Source: a bacterium (lineage in GTDB: Bacteria > ARS69). From it: a stretch of 63,515 bases of DNA. The stretch is taken from positions 1 to 63,515 of the forward strand of contig JALGZR010000046.1 in NCBI GenBank assembly GCA_025774805.1. Direction: 5' to 3'. Shown here in pieces: positions 1 through 7,368 of this stretch. Within the stretch, counting starts at the first letter, position 1; every line of letters begins with the position of its first letter. The notes below the pieces were generated by a model that had not been told where the DNA came from, ran no database searches, and was given only the letters and a program-made list of their open reading frames with translations. A program made the translations under genes and the position numbers.

Positions 1-360
1 CGAAAGAAGGAGAAGGAAGAGGCGGGCGGGGCCGGCCTCCGGCCCGAAGAGGCGCGCCGGCAGGGAGAGCAGATAGGGGAGAAGCGGGGGCTTGTAGAAG
101 ACCGCCTCTCCCCCACCGCCGGACGCGATCGACAGCGCGTCGGCCCAGGCGAGCCCGGAGTCCACGACGGGCGAATCGAAGAGGGGCTCCCCCCGAAGGG
201 AGAGCCCGTAGAGCAAGCGAATCGAAAGTGCCGCCGCGAGGAGGATCCCGTCGTCCCATCGACCGGCCCCGCTCCGGCGTGACGGGGTCTCACGCCCGAG
301 CGAGCCGAAGGTCGACGCGGCCCTTCGGGAGGACCCCTGCGGTCGCCCCTCGGAGATCAG
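1..360 (-). CDS. GT-C family glycosyltransferase-like membrane protein, N-terminal part (runs off the window)
   Basis: An open minus-strand frame enters from the upstream gene and runs to base 1. It reads a hydrophobic helix (GILLAAALSIRLLYGLSL) followed by a luminal-type segment with VDSGLAWADAL and then FYKPPLLPYLL, and a second hydrophobic stretch. The order of first helix, acidic loop and a Y-K-P-P-L motif is what I see in PMT/ArnT-like (GT39, PMT_2) transferases, which use polyprenyl-phosphate sugars at the membrane. No ATG or GTG start is visible. A CTG at 358-360 overlaps the TGA of the preceding gene, or a later TTG could serve, so the start is uncertain. Only about 110 residues are present, so the substrate cannot be judged. 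It is co-directional with the kinase cluster upstream. Confidence 0.5.
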   Translation of the reverse strand, partial: MISEGRPQGSSRRAASTFGSLGRETPSRRSGAGRWDDGILLAAALSIRLLYGLSLRGEPLFDSPVVDSGLAWADALSIASGGGGEAVFYKPPLLPYLLSLPARLFGPEAGPARLFLLLLS

Positions 361-935
361 GGCGGGGTGGGGAAGTCGGGCAGAGGGCGGTCACCGCCGC
401 CTCCGTCGTCGTCCCCGCTCAGAGCCACCAGGAGCAGACCGCCGGCCGCGACCCCCAGGATCGGTCCGATGATCTTGGGCTTCTTGTACCAGGGCTTGGC
501 TCCGGCCCTGCGGTCGACCCCGCTGCCCACCGTCGTCGTCGGCGCCACGGTCTCGACCTCGGACGGCGGACAGGCTTCCTGCGCTTCCGCGAACGTCTTC
601 GTCTCGTCTGCGGGGATCATGACCGGATCCGGTCTCCACTCGGGCTTGAGAGCGATCGCTTCGCAGAAGGCGACGATCGCGTCGGACTTCCGATCGAGCG
701 AGGTCAGACAGCGTCCCTTGAGCACCCACGCCTCGTGCAACTCGCCGGTCGTCATCGTCCGGTTGGCGATCAGATCGTCCAGGATCCGGAGCGACCCGGA
801 GAAGTCCCCGTCCAGGTACGCGGTCTCGGCGTCCTCGAGCGTCGCGCTCCACGAACCCGTCGAGGTCCCGAGAATCGCGGCGAAGACGAGGGCCGCGACC
901 CGGATCCACGCTGTCTCGGCTCTCGGACCTCTCAT
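357..935 (-). CDS. secreted TPR-like protein with C-terminal membrane anchor
   Basis: This 192-residue protein has a positively charged start and a hydrophobic segment (IRVAALVFAAILGTSTGSWS) that looks like a signal peptide. A helical region of about 100 residues follows, with a TPR-like pattern (A-x-x-A-Y-L-D-G-D-F near residue 40 and A-I-V-A-F-C-E-A-I near residue 88). A linker leads to a second hydrophobic helix (IIGPILGVAAGGLLLVALS) and an acidic/Gly tail. The start is well supported: GGAGAC lies 5 bases upstream of the ATG. It lies downstream of the PEGA kinase on the same strand, 145 bp away. Small TPR-anchor proteins often accompany PEGA kinases, but I cannot assign a partner. The function is unknown and the TPR call is by pattern only. 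Confidence 0.6.
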   Translation of the reverse strand: MRGPRAETAWIRVAALVFAAILGTSTGSWSATLEDAETAYLDGDFSGSLRILDDLIANRTMTTGELHEAWVLKGRCLTSLDRKSDAIVAFCEAIALKPEWRPDPVMIPADETKTFAEAQEACPPSEVETVAPTTTVGSGVDRRAGAKPWYKKPKIIGPILGVAAGGLLLVALSGDDDGGGGDRPLPDFPTPP

Positions 936-1080
936 GTCGTCTCCTTTCTCAACCCGGGCTCTCTTCCCTCCGCCCGTTCCTCCCCGATCCTCACGGGGGA
1001 TCGGGGCCGGGCGTCGGGACGACCCGTTTCGGGAAGCCCCCGCAAGAGAGGGCTGCGAGAGAGGGCCATGCTCTCATGTC

Positions 1081-3654
1081 TCAGTCCACTTTTGCCAGGT
1101 GAAAGACCACCTTGACCGTACCGCTCTCCACGACGGTCACGGGCACCTGGCCGCCGCTCCGGGAGACATCGGAGATCAGGCTCGTCTCCCCGCCGTTCCC
1201 GTTCGTGATCTCGATCCGCTCCACGTCCCACCCGGCTCGCGCCACGCGGACGTTGTGGGTTCCGACCGCGATCTCCCGGTTGAAGGGAGTCTGGCGATCA
1301 CTCTTCTTTCCGTCCAGAATGACGTCGCAGGGACCCGGCGGCGAGTTCGTCACGATCAGCTTGCCCCACTTGAACCGGTACGTTCCGAGATCGAGCGTGT
1401 CTCCCCCGCTCGCCTCGATTCCCTTCCACAGGTGCGATCCGAGCAGTACCGGGTGCCGGACCTCCAGATCGTGCTTCTTCCCGCCCGCGATGCTCTGAAC
1501 GATTCGGGTCTTTCCCTCCGCGAGGAGCTTGCCGTCGAGGTAGACGTCCCCGTAGGGGTGAATCCTCAGGCTCACGAATCCCGGCTCCTTCGGTGTCTCC
1601 GCGGTCAGGCGGACCTCCAGTGCGGCCGTCTCCCCGTCACGAATCTCGAACCCTCCGATCCACGTCTGGTAGCCCGACTTTCGAATCCGGACCTGCCAGT
1701 CGCCCGCCGGCATCGGGTTCGTGGTCAGAGGGGTCGTCCGGGTCAGCTTCTGGAACCGGCTGCCCGCGCCCTTACGGCGGATCTCCACGGAGGCGCCCTC
1801 CACGGGAGCCGTCACGACCCGAAGTCGCCCTTCGGGCCCCGTCGTTTTCGTCAGCTCGACCTCCCATGGCGCCGTCCGCCCTCCGACGACCTCGAGGGTC
1901 CGGGTGGCGGTCTGGTACCCCGACTTGCTCAGCCGGATCTCCCAGCTGCCGGCGTCGAGAGTGGGGATCGTGGCCGGACTCGTCTCCGGGTGGCGGAGGA
2001 ACTCGCCCTCCCCGGACGTCCGGTACTCGATCGTCGCGCCCTCCGGGCTCGTCGCGATCTGGATCGCTCCCTGCGAGACGAGAGCCGACAGGCGAACGGA
2101 GAGGGACTCGGGGCCGTCTCCCACGGCGACCGACCGGGACAGGGGCTCGTATCCGTCCTTCTCGAGAAGCACCTCCCAGGTCCCGCTCTCCACGTCGCTC
2201 AGCAGGACCGGAGTGGTCCCCTCGACGCGTTCGTACGTTTCCTGCCCCGGCCCGCGCACGGAGACGAGCGCTCCGGCCGGATCGGTGGTCAGTTGAATCG
2301 CCGGACCGGTCGCGCCGCCGTCCGTGCCGGGCCACAGCCGCCAGATCGCGGCGACGATCGCGAAAACCGCGACCGCCCCGACGACGCCGAGCACCGCCTT
2401 CCGGCCCGCCCGCCGATCCCCGCCGCGAGGCCGGACCCCGGAGTCGGCGTCCCCCAGGACGAGAGTCTCGCCGGGTCTCCCCGGAGGAGCCGGAGCGGAG
2501 GGAACGGCGCTCTCCGCCCGAGGCGCGGCCTCGCCCTCCCCCTCGGCGGCCGCGGGCGGGCGGATCCCGCTCTCCTCGCGCTTCTTGCGCAGCCTCACGA
2601 CGGCGGATCTCGCCTTCTCGTTCTCCGGATCGAGAACCAGGACGGACTGGTAGGCTTGAATCGCGTCGTCGATGCGATCCAGTCCCATCTTCTCGAAGTA
2701 CGTGCCCTGACCCAGGTGGTGGGAGATGCTGATCTTCCTCATCTTGACCATCAAGTTGGCCGGGTCCTGCGCGAACTCCTTCAAGAACCGCTGGCGGTGT
2801 CTCACGAACGATCCCGACGGATCCAGGAGGTCCATGCACTCCTCGAGGTTCCTCCGCACCTGCTTCATCGATTGGAATCGCTTCTCGGGGTCCTTCGCCA
2901 GCATGCGGCGAATCAGGGCGTCCACCGGCTCGACGGGCAGAGGCCATTGCGAGTGGATCTTCGGAGGGTCTTTCGTCAGTACGGCCTCGCGCACTTCCGA
3001 GTAGCTGTTTCCCTGGAACGGCTTCTCGCCGGTGAGCATCTCGTAGGCCAAGACCCCGAGGGAGAAGATGTCGGTCCGATGATCCGTCTCCTTCCCCGAG
3101 GCCTGTTCGGGAGACATGTACGCGGGTGTTCCCAACACCGAGCCCGGTACCGTCAGGTTCGGAAGGAGCTGATCCCCTTGCCCCCCGACGTCGCGGGCCA
3201 GACCGAAGTCTCCGACCTTCACCTCGCCGTTCTTGTTGAGAAGGACGTTCCCCGGTTTGATGTCGCGATGGATGATCCTCTTCTCGTGCGCCGTCTCCAG
3301 GCCGTTCGTGATCTCCTCGAGAATGACGAGCACGATCTCGGGAGGAATGACGGGGTGCTCCTTCAGAATGACGCTCATGTCGACACCGTCTACGTACTCC
3401 ATGACGATGTAATACGTTTCGTCCTCGCTGCCGAAGTCGTGGATCGTGACGATGTTCCGATGTTCGAGGGAGGACGCCGCCCTCGCCTCCCGCTCGAAGC
3501 GGCTGATGAAGGACTCGTCGATGCCGAGGGAGGGGTGGAGGATCTTGATGGCGACCCGGCGTCCGAGGGTCTTCTGGAGCCCCAGGTAGATGGAGGCCAT
3601 GCCTCCCTCGCCCAGTTTCTTCTGGATCTCGTAACCGCGGAAGGATCTCGCCAA
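1081..3654 (-). CDS. membrane Ser/Thr protein kinase (Hanks type) with PEGA repeats, PpkA-like role
   Basis: The protein has 857 residues. Residues 8-275 form a complete Hanks kinase: glycine loop GEGGMAS at 15-21, catalytic Lys37 in AIK, HRDIKPGN with Asp131, and DFG at 149-151. A TPR-like helical stretch (about 285-360), a Pro/Ala-rich linker and a transmembrane helix near 420-440 follow. The outer part holds several PEGA-type repeats (for example LRVVTAPVEGASVEIRRKG and the terminal VTNSPPGPCDVILDGK). The start is a TTG with GGGAG 10 bases upstream. Known family behaviour is a cytoplasmic kinase with an external sensing region. Its neighbours are a PP2C phosphatase, three FHA proteins and T6SS genes, so a PpkA-like role in T6SS control is inferred. 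General PEGA kinases elsewhere have other roles. Confidence 0.9.
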   Translation of the reverse strand: MARSFRGYEIQKKLGEGGMASIYLGLQKTLGRRVAIKILHPSLGIDESFISRFEREARAASSLEHRNIVTIHDFGSEDETYYIVMEYVDGVDMSVILKEHPVIPPEIVLVILEEITNGLETAHEKRIIHRDIKPGNVLLNKNGEVKVGDFGLARDVGGQGDQLLPNLTVPGSVLGTPAYMSPEQASGKETDHRTDIFSLGVLAYEMLTGEKPFQGNSYSEVREAVLTKDPPKIHSQWPLPVEPVDALIRRMLAKDPEKRFQSMKQVRRNLEECMDLLDPSGSFVRHRQRFLKEFAQDPANLMVKMRKISISHHLGQGTYFEKMGLDRIDDAIQAYQSVLVLDPENEKARSAVVRLRKKREESGIRPPAAAEGEGEAAPRAESAVPSAPAPPGRPGETLVLGDADSGVRPRGGDRRAGRKAVLGVVGAVAVFAIVAAIWRLWPGTDGGATGPAIQLTTDPAGALVSVRGPGQETYERVEGTTPVLLSDVESGTWEVLLEKDGYEPLSRSVAVGDGPESLSVRLSALVSQGAIQIATSPEGATIEYRTSGEGEFLRHPETSPATIPTLDAGSWEIRLSKSGYQTATRTLEVVGGRTAPWEVELTKTTGPEGRLRVVTAPVEGASVEIRRKGAGSRFQKLTRTTPLTTNPMPAGDWQVRIRKSGYQTWIGGFEIRDGETAALEVRLTAETPKEPGFVSLRIHPYGDVYLDGKLLAEGKTRIVQSIAGGKKHDLEVRHPVLLGSHLWKGIEASGGDTLDLGTYRFKWGKLIVTNSPPGPCDVILDGKKSDRQTPFNREIAVGTHNVRVARAGWDVERIEITNGNGGETSLISDVSRSGGQVPVTVVESGTVKVVFHLAKVD

Positions 3655-3825
3655 GGGTCACTCGCTCCCGCAAGCCGAGCTCGCGTCGAGTGGATCGGAG
3701 CCCGCCCGAAACCCACGGGCAGACGGCGGCAGTGTCCGATGAGGCCCGGCCTCGTGTCAACGGTTCGCGGGAATCGCCCGGTCGACCCGGTGGCCGGTCG
3801 CCGAGAAGCGGTCGGATCCGCGACG

Positions 3826-4935
3826 TCAATTCCCGATGTAGTTGCTCTCGATCTCGCTCAGTCGACCCGCGATCTTGATCTCCAGGAGCGTCGCGTTGAT
3901 CTCCTCGCGGAGCACGTTTCGAACCGACTCCGCCGTCGGCCGAACGGCGATTCCGTACTCCTCTTCTCGGATGGGCTTCACCAGCACCTGAAGAGCCGTC
4001 CCCCAGTCCCGATTGCCGAGAATCTCGTACCTCAGCACCGGCTGGTCGTGCACGAACGCATCGATGTCCCCCGCGGCGAGCGCCTCGAGCCCCTCCGGAA
4101 TCGAGTCGAACGCGATCGCGCGGACTCCCCGGTTCCCGAGGATCTCCATCGGGCTCTCCCCGGCCTTGGCGCCGACGCGGGCATCGTAGAGATCCTCTTC
4201 CCCGGAGATTCTCGAGCTCAGTTGACGAGTGGTCAGGGAGGACGCGATCACGGCGGTGAAGCTCGAGATGAGAATGATGCTCGTGTACATCCAGACGAGG
4301 CCGACCAGGCGACCCCCTACCGATCGGGGCGCCTTGTCTCCGTAGCCGACCGTCGTCATGGTGACGGCCGACCACCAGAAGCCGGACCAGAGACCGCGCC
4401 GGGGGTCCTCTTCGAACTCCTCGGAGTTGGCCCGACGTTCCAGGCCCCACATCACGAGACCCACGAGGAAGAGGACCATCGCGAGACCCGCGATCGCCTT
4501 CAGGAAGTCCCCGGTGAAGAGAACGAGGAGCATCGAGAGCGCACTGGGCGCCTGGGCTCGCACCGCGATGCCCAGTCCCGACTTGTACATCGAGTTCGAG
4601 AAGTCGACCCGGCGAGCCCGGGACGGCTTCATCGTGATCGCGGCGATTCCGACGTCCAACTCGCCGGCGGCCACGAGGTCCACGAGCTCGTTCGTGTTGC
4701 GCGCTTCCCGCAACTCGTATTCGTACCCTTGCCTCCGCGCGATCTCCTCCCAGAGATCGATGCTGATCCCGGTCCAGCGACCCTCCGCGTCCTTGAAGGC
4801 GAAGGGCTTCACGACCTTCGTCCCGACGATCAAGTTTCGCGTTCGCGTCGACCCGGCCTCCTGGGCCGTCGACGCGAAGGGGTACGCGAGCGCGACCAGA
4901 ACCGCGACGAGCCCGAGACCCCGTTTCGTCCGCAT
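3826..4935 (-). CDS. GluR0-like prokaryotic ionotropic glutamate receptor (ligand-gated K+ channel)
   Basis: The protein has 369 residues when started at the ATG at 4935, which has GGAGGTG just upstream; an earlier in-frame ATG adds an Arg/Pro-rich leader and is less likely. The order is signal peptide (1-24), first half of a periplasmic amino-acid binding domain (about 34-130), helix M1 (about 148-165), a pore loop with the potassium selectivity filter TVGYGD at 195-200, helix M2 (about 210-232), then the second half of the binding domain. The ligand-binding arginine in the PSRARRVDFS motif appears to be Arg106, and Asp297 sits where the amino-group ligand usually lies. This is the inverted-pore layout of Synechocystis GluR0. 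It lies between the kinase and the phosphatase of the T6SS-linked operon, which suggests an amino-acid signal feeding the same pathway; that link is inference. Confidence 0.88.
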   Translation of the reverse strand: MRTKRGLGLVAVLVALAYPFASTAQEAGSTRTRNLIVGTKVVKPFAFKDAEGRWTGISIDLWEEIARRQGYEYELREARNTNELVDLVAAGELDVGIAAITMKPSRARRVDFSNSMYKSGLGIAVRAQAPSALSMLLVLFTGDFLKAIAGLAMVLFLVGLVMWGLERRANSEEFEEDPRRGLWSGFWWSAVTMTTVGYGDKAPRSVGGRLVGLVWMYTSIILISSFTAVIASSLTTRQLSSRISGEEDLYDARVGAKAGESPMEILGNRGVRAIAFDSIPEGLEALAAGDIDAFVHDQPVLRYEILGNRDWGTALQVLVKPIREEEYGIAVRPTAESVRNVLREEINATLLEIKIAGRLSEIESNYIGN

Positions 4936-5053
4936 TCCGGTCACCTCCGCGAAACGCTCACCGGCTCGCGGCCGGTGAATCCCGAGCCCGATGGCGCGGG
5001 GAATCCGGCTGCGGCTCGGCGGGCGGGGTCGGGAAGGAAGGGCGGTTCGCGGA

Positions 5054-5821
5054 TCACCCTCGCGTGATGCGAGCGATCTGCACCGTGATGTTGTCCGGAC
5101 CGCCACGCTCCCTCGCGAGCTCGACCAGCCTCTTGCACGCTCCCTCGGGAAGGTGCATCGAGATCGCGTGAAGGATCTCGTTGTCTTCGACCTGGTTCGT
5201 CAACCCGTCGGAGCACAGGACCAAAATTCCGGAGTCGGGGAGTCCGATCGCGGACTCGGAGACGTCGACCATCACGTCCGCTCTCACCCCGAGACAGCGC
5301 GTGAGGACGTTCTTCCCCCGGGACACGACGACGGCGGGTCCCCCCTGTCGCTGGGTCTCCGCCGCGAGCGAGTGGTCCTGCGTGAGCTGCTCGAGACTGC
5401 CCTCGAACGCCAGGTAGGCGCGGCTGTCGCCCACGTGACCGAACCAGATCTCGCGGCCGGCGACCGCCACCGCGGTGCAGGTGGTTCCCATTCCCCCGAG
5501 CCGCGGATCCCCGCTCGCCTTCTCGTAAATCGCCGAATTGGCTCCCTCGATCGCCTTCCGGAGCGCCTGCGCGGGTGTGTTCCCCGATCCGGCCCCGAAG
5601 TAGAGGTCGCTCACCTTTTCGACCGCCAGGCGACTCGCCACCTCTCCCCCGGCGGCGCCTCCCATCCCGTCGGCGACGACCATCAGGACTCCGCGGGCGG
5701 GATCCCGACCCGGGAACACCCCCTGGAAGTCCTCGTTGTTCTTCCGGACACAGCCGATGTCCGAGAGCGCGGCCACCGCCAGCTTATCTTCCCCACCCGG
5801 GGTCAGACGAATCTCCTCCAC
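5054..5821 (-). CDS. PP2C-family Ser/Thr protein phosphatase (PppA/Stp1-like)
   Basis: The protein has 255 residues, the usual length for bacterial PP2C enzymes. Metal-binding and structural motifs are intact: SDIGCVRKNNED near residue 20, ADGMGGAAGGE near 50, GHVGDSRAYL near 125, LCSDGLTN near 207 and GGPDNITV near the end. The start is a GTG with GGAGGAACG about 10 bases upstream. It is cytoplasmic, with no signal or membrane segment. It would remove phosphate from Ser/Thr residues of kinase targets such as FHA proteins. It sits in the minus-strand series between the GluR0-like channel and the FHA genes, matching the PpkA/PppA/Fha trio of T6SS regulation. Assignment to the family is secure; the T6SS role comes from context. 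Confidence 0.93.
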   Translation of the reverse strand: MEEIRLTPGGEDKLAVAALSDIGCVRKNNEDFQGVFPGRDPARGVLMVVADGMGGAAGGEVASRLAVEKVSDLYFGAGSGNTPAQALRKAIEGANSAIYEKASGDPRLGGMGTTCTAVAVAGREIWFGHVGDSRAYLAFEGSLEQLTQDHSLAAETQRQGGPAVVVSRGKNVLTRCLGVRADVMVDVSESAIGLPDSGILVLCSDGLTNQVEDNEILHAISMHLPEGACKRLVELARERGGPDNITVQIARITRG

Positions 5822-5910
5822 TCGGTCGTTCCTCCTCCGTGCTCGGACCGGGCTCTTCCGCGTTCGCTCAGGGCTCTCTCAAGGCGGCCCAGTGTCTCAT
5901 GTCATCTCCT

Positions 5911-6090
5911 GGCCCGGACTATTCATGAGAATCGTCGCGAGATCGCGGAGACGCCCACCGGACGGGCACCCGCAGGGGTTCGGACCCGAGGCGTATCTGG
6001 ACGATACGTCGCAGGGTACGGACCCCGAGGACGCCCGTCCAGTGGCGTGTATCCGCGATCGCAGCAGATTATTCATGAATGGTCCGGGCC
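5911..6090. repeat. 180-bp full-length imperfect palindrome, copy 1
   Basis: The left end starts GGCCCGGACTATTCATGA and the right end finishes TCATGAATGGTCCGGGCC, and the two arms are imperfect inverted repeats over the whole length. The centre is a small perfect hairpin, GTATC (5993-5997), loop TGGAC, GATAC (6003-6007), lying exactly at the midpoint. Two further copies of the same length and orientation lie at 9084-9263 and 47925-48104. All lie between minus-strand genes. The right end here supplies the last residues and TGA stop of the FHA gene to its right. No transposase is visible nearby. Confidence 0.9.
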
Positions 6091-7368
6091 GGGGCCGAAA
6101 CGAAATCCGCTCTCGTAGACCAATTCGACGGCGTCGGCCAGCAGGATTCGGTCTCCGTCCTTCAGGGGGGCGGTGGAGACGCGACGACCGTTCACCTTCG
6201 TCCCGTTGGCCGAGCGGGTGTCGACCAGGAGCACCTTTCCCCTCTCCATGCGGATCACGGCATGGTGACGCGAGATGCGGGGATCGGGAAGGACCAGACG
6301 ATTTCCGACCGCACCTCCCAGCGTCAGACCGGAGCGCGTGACGGGAGTGGTCCCGGGCGGGGCCCCCGAAACCGTGACCAGCCGTCCCACGGGAAGGAAG
6401 CGATGTCCCAGGAGGAGCGCGGCGACGAGCAGTGTCGCGAGACCGACGACGAACGGCACCCAGGGGAAGGGCTCACCTCCGGCGGCGACGACGGCACGCC
6501 GGGATCGAATCCACCCGGTCGAGGTGTTCGCCAACGCGACCCCCGGTCGCACGGTCACCGGGAAGGGAGGAGTCCCCTCCAGCCCCCGAATTCGTACCCC
6601 CCGCGTTCCCCGGATCTGGGCCAGGACGGAGCGGAGGCCGTCGACTCCGCCCTCCTGCCCCCCGACCACGAGACTCCCTCCGGTCCTCTCGGTCAGGACC
6701 CGGAGGCGAGCCGCCCCGGCCTCGGTGTCCTCGGCGGGAGGGCGCGGCATCACGGCGAAGACGGCCACGCGGGCCCGATCCGCGGCCTCGACACAGGTGA
6801 TCAGAACCCGTCGAACGGGGAGACCCGGTCCGGAGAGACCTTCGAGGGCCGCCAGAGTGCCGTCCCACAGGCGCCCCCTCTCGTCGGATCGCAGGAGGTC
6901 GGCGACGCGATCGACCGGGGGAGGCGTCCGGCCGCGCCCCGAAAGCACCCGGAGTCCCTCGCCGAGCCCGAGCAGCGAGGGGACCTCTTGATCGTCCGAG
7001 CCCTGCGCGAACGTGGCCAGCTCCGCGGCCCAGGCGGGAACATCCGCCTCTCGAAACGCCGCGGGATCGAGAAGGACGGCGAGCGCGAACGGCTCTCCTC
7101 CCCGACCGAAGGACACGAGCCCCGGATTCCGCACCGGCACGCCGTCCACCTCCACGAGCAGCTCCGCGAGGCGGAACCGATACGGCGCCCCGCTCGACTC
7201 CAGGAACCGGACGGGAAGGAGCGCCTCCCGGTTCTCCAGCATCACCCCCGGCTCGACGGTCACTCGGAGAGCACCGGTCTCGGAACGGACGGACGGGGCG
7301 GGAAGCAGTCCCCCGAGGAGGATCAGGGGGGCGACGGACCGACGCGTGATCCGCAACGTGATCCTCAA
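6073..7368 (-). CDS. exported/membrane FHA-domain protein (T6SS-associated)
   Basis: The protein has about 431 residues from a TTG that overlaps the TGA of the upstream gene (TTGA), which supports coupled translation. It begins with a signal-peptide-like segment (SVAPLILLGGLLPAPSVRS). A long central region with alternating strands and helices (PFALAVLLDP, VRRVLITCVE, VAVFAVMP) resembles a degenerate von Willebrand A fold, though no MIDAS motif is evident. A membrane helix follows (WVPFVVGLATLLVAALLLG, about residue 315). The C-terminal FHA domain has ISRHHAV and SANGTKVNG, the phosphothreonine-binding residues of the family. The last residues and stop codon fall inside palindrome copy 1. The FHA domain would be cytosolic and is a likely partner of the kinase and phosphatase. 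The central domain assignment is weak. Confidence 0.75.
   Translation of the reverse strand: MRITLRITRRSVAPLILLGGLLPAPSVRSETGALRVTVEPGVMLENREALLPVRFLESSGAPYRFRLAELLVEVDGVPVRNPGLVSFGRGGEPFALAVLLDPAAFREADVPAWAAELATFAQGSDDQEVPSLLGLGEGLRVLSGRGRTPPPVDRVADLLRSDERGRLWDGTLAALEGLSGPGLPVRRVLITCVEAADRARVAVFAVMPRPPAEDTEAGAARLRVLTERTGGSLVVGGQEGGVDGLRSVLAQIRGTRGVRIRGLEGTPPFPVTVRPGVALANTSTGWIRSRRAVVAAGGEPFPWVPFVVGLATLLVAALLLGHRFLPVGRLVTVSGAPPGTTPVTRSGLTLGGAVGNRLVLPDPRISRHHAVIRMERGKVLLVDTRSANGTKVNGRRVSTAPLKDGDRILLADAVELVYESGFRFGPGPDHS

Noticed and set aside
367-5067. A 1566-residue open frame on the plus strand
   Set aside because: It is an antisense shadow over the TPR-like protein, kinase and channel genes; composition is Arg/Pro-rich and there are no family motifs.
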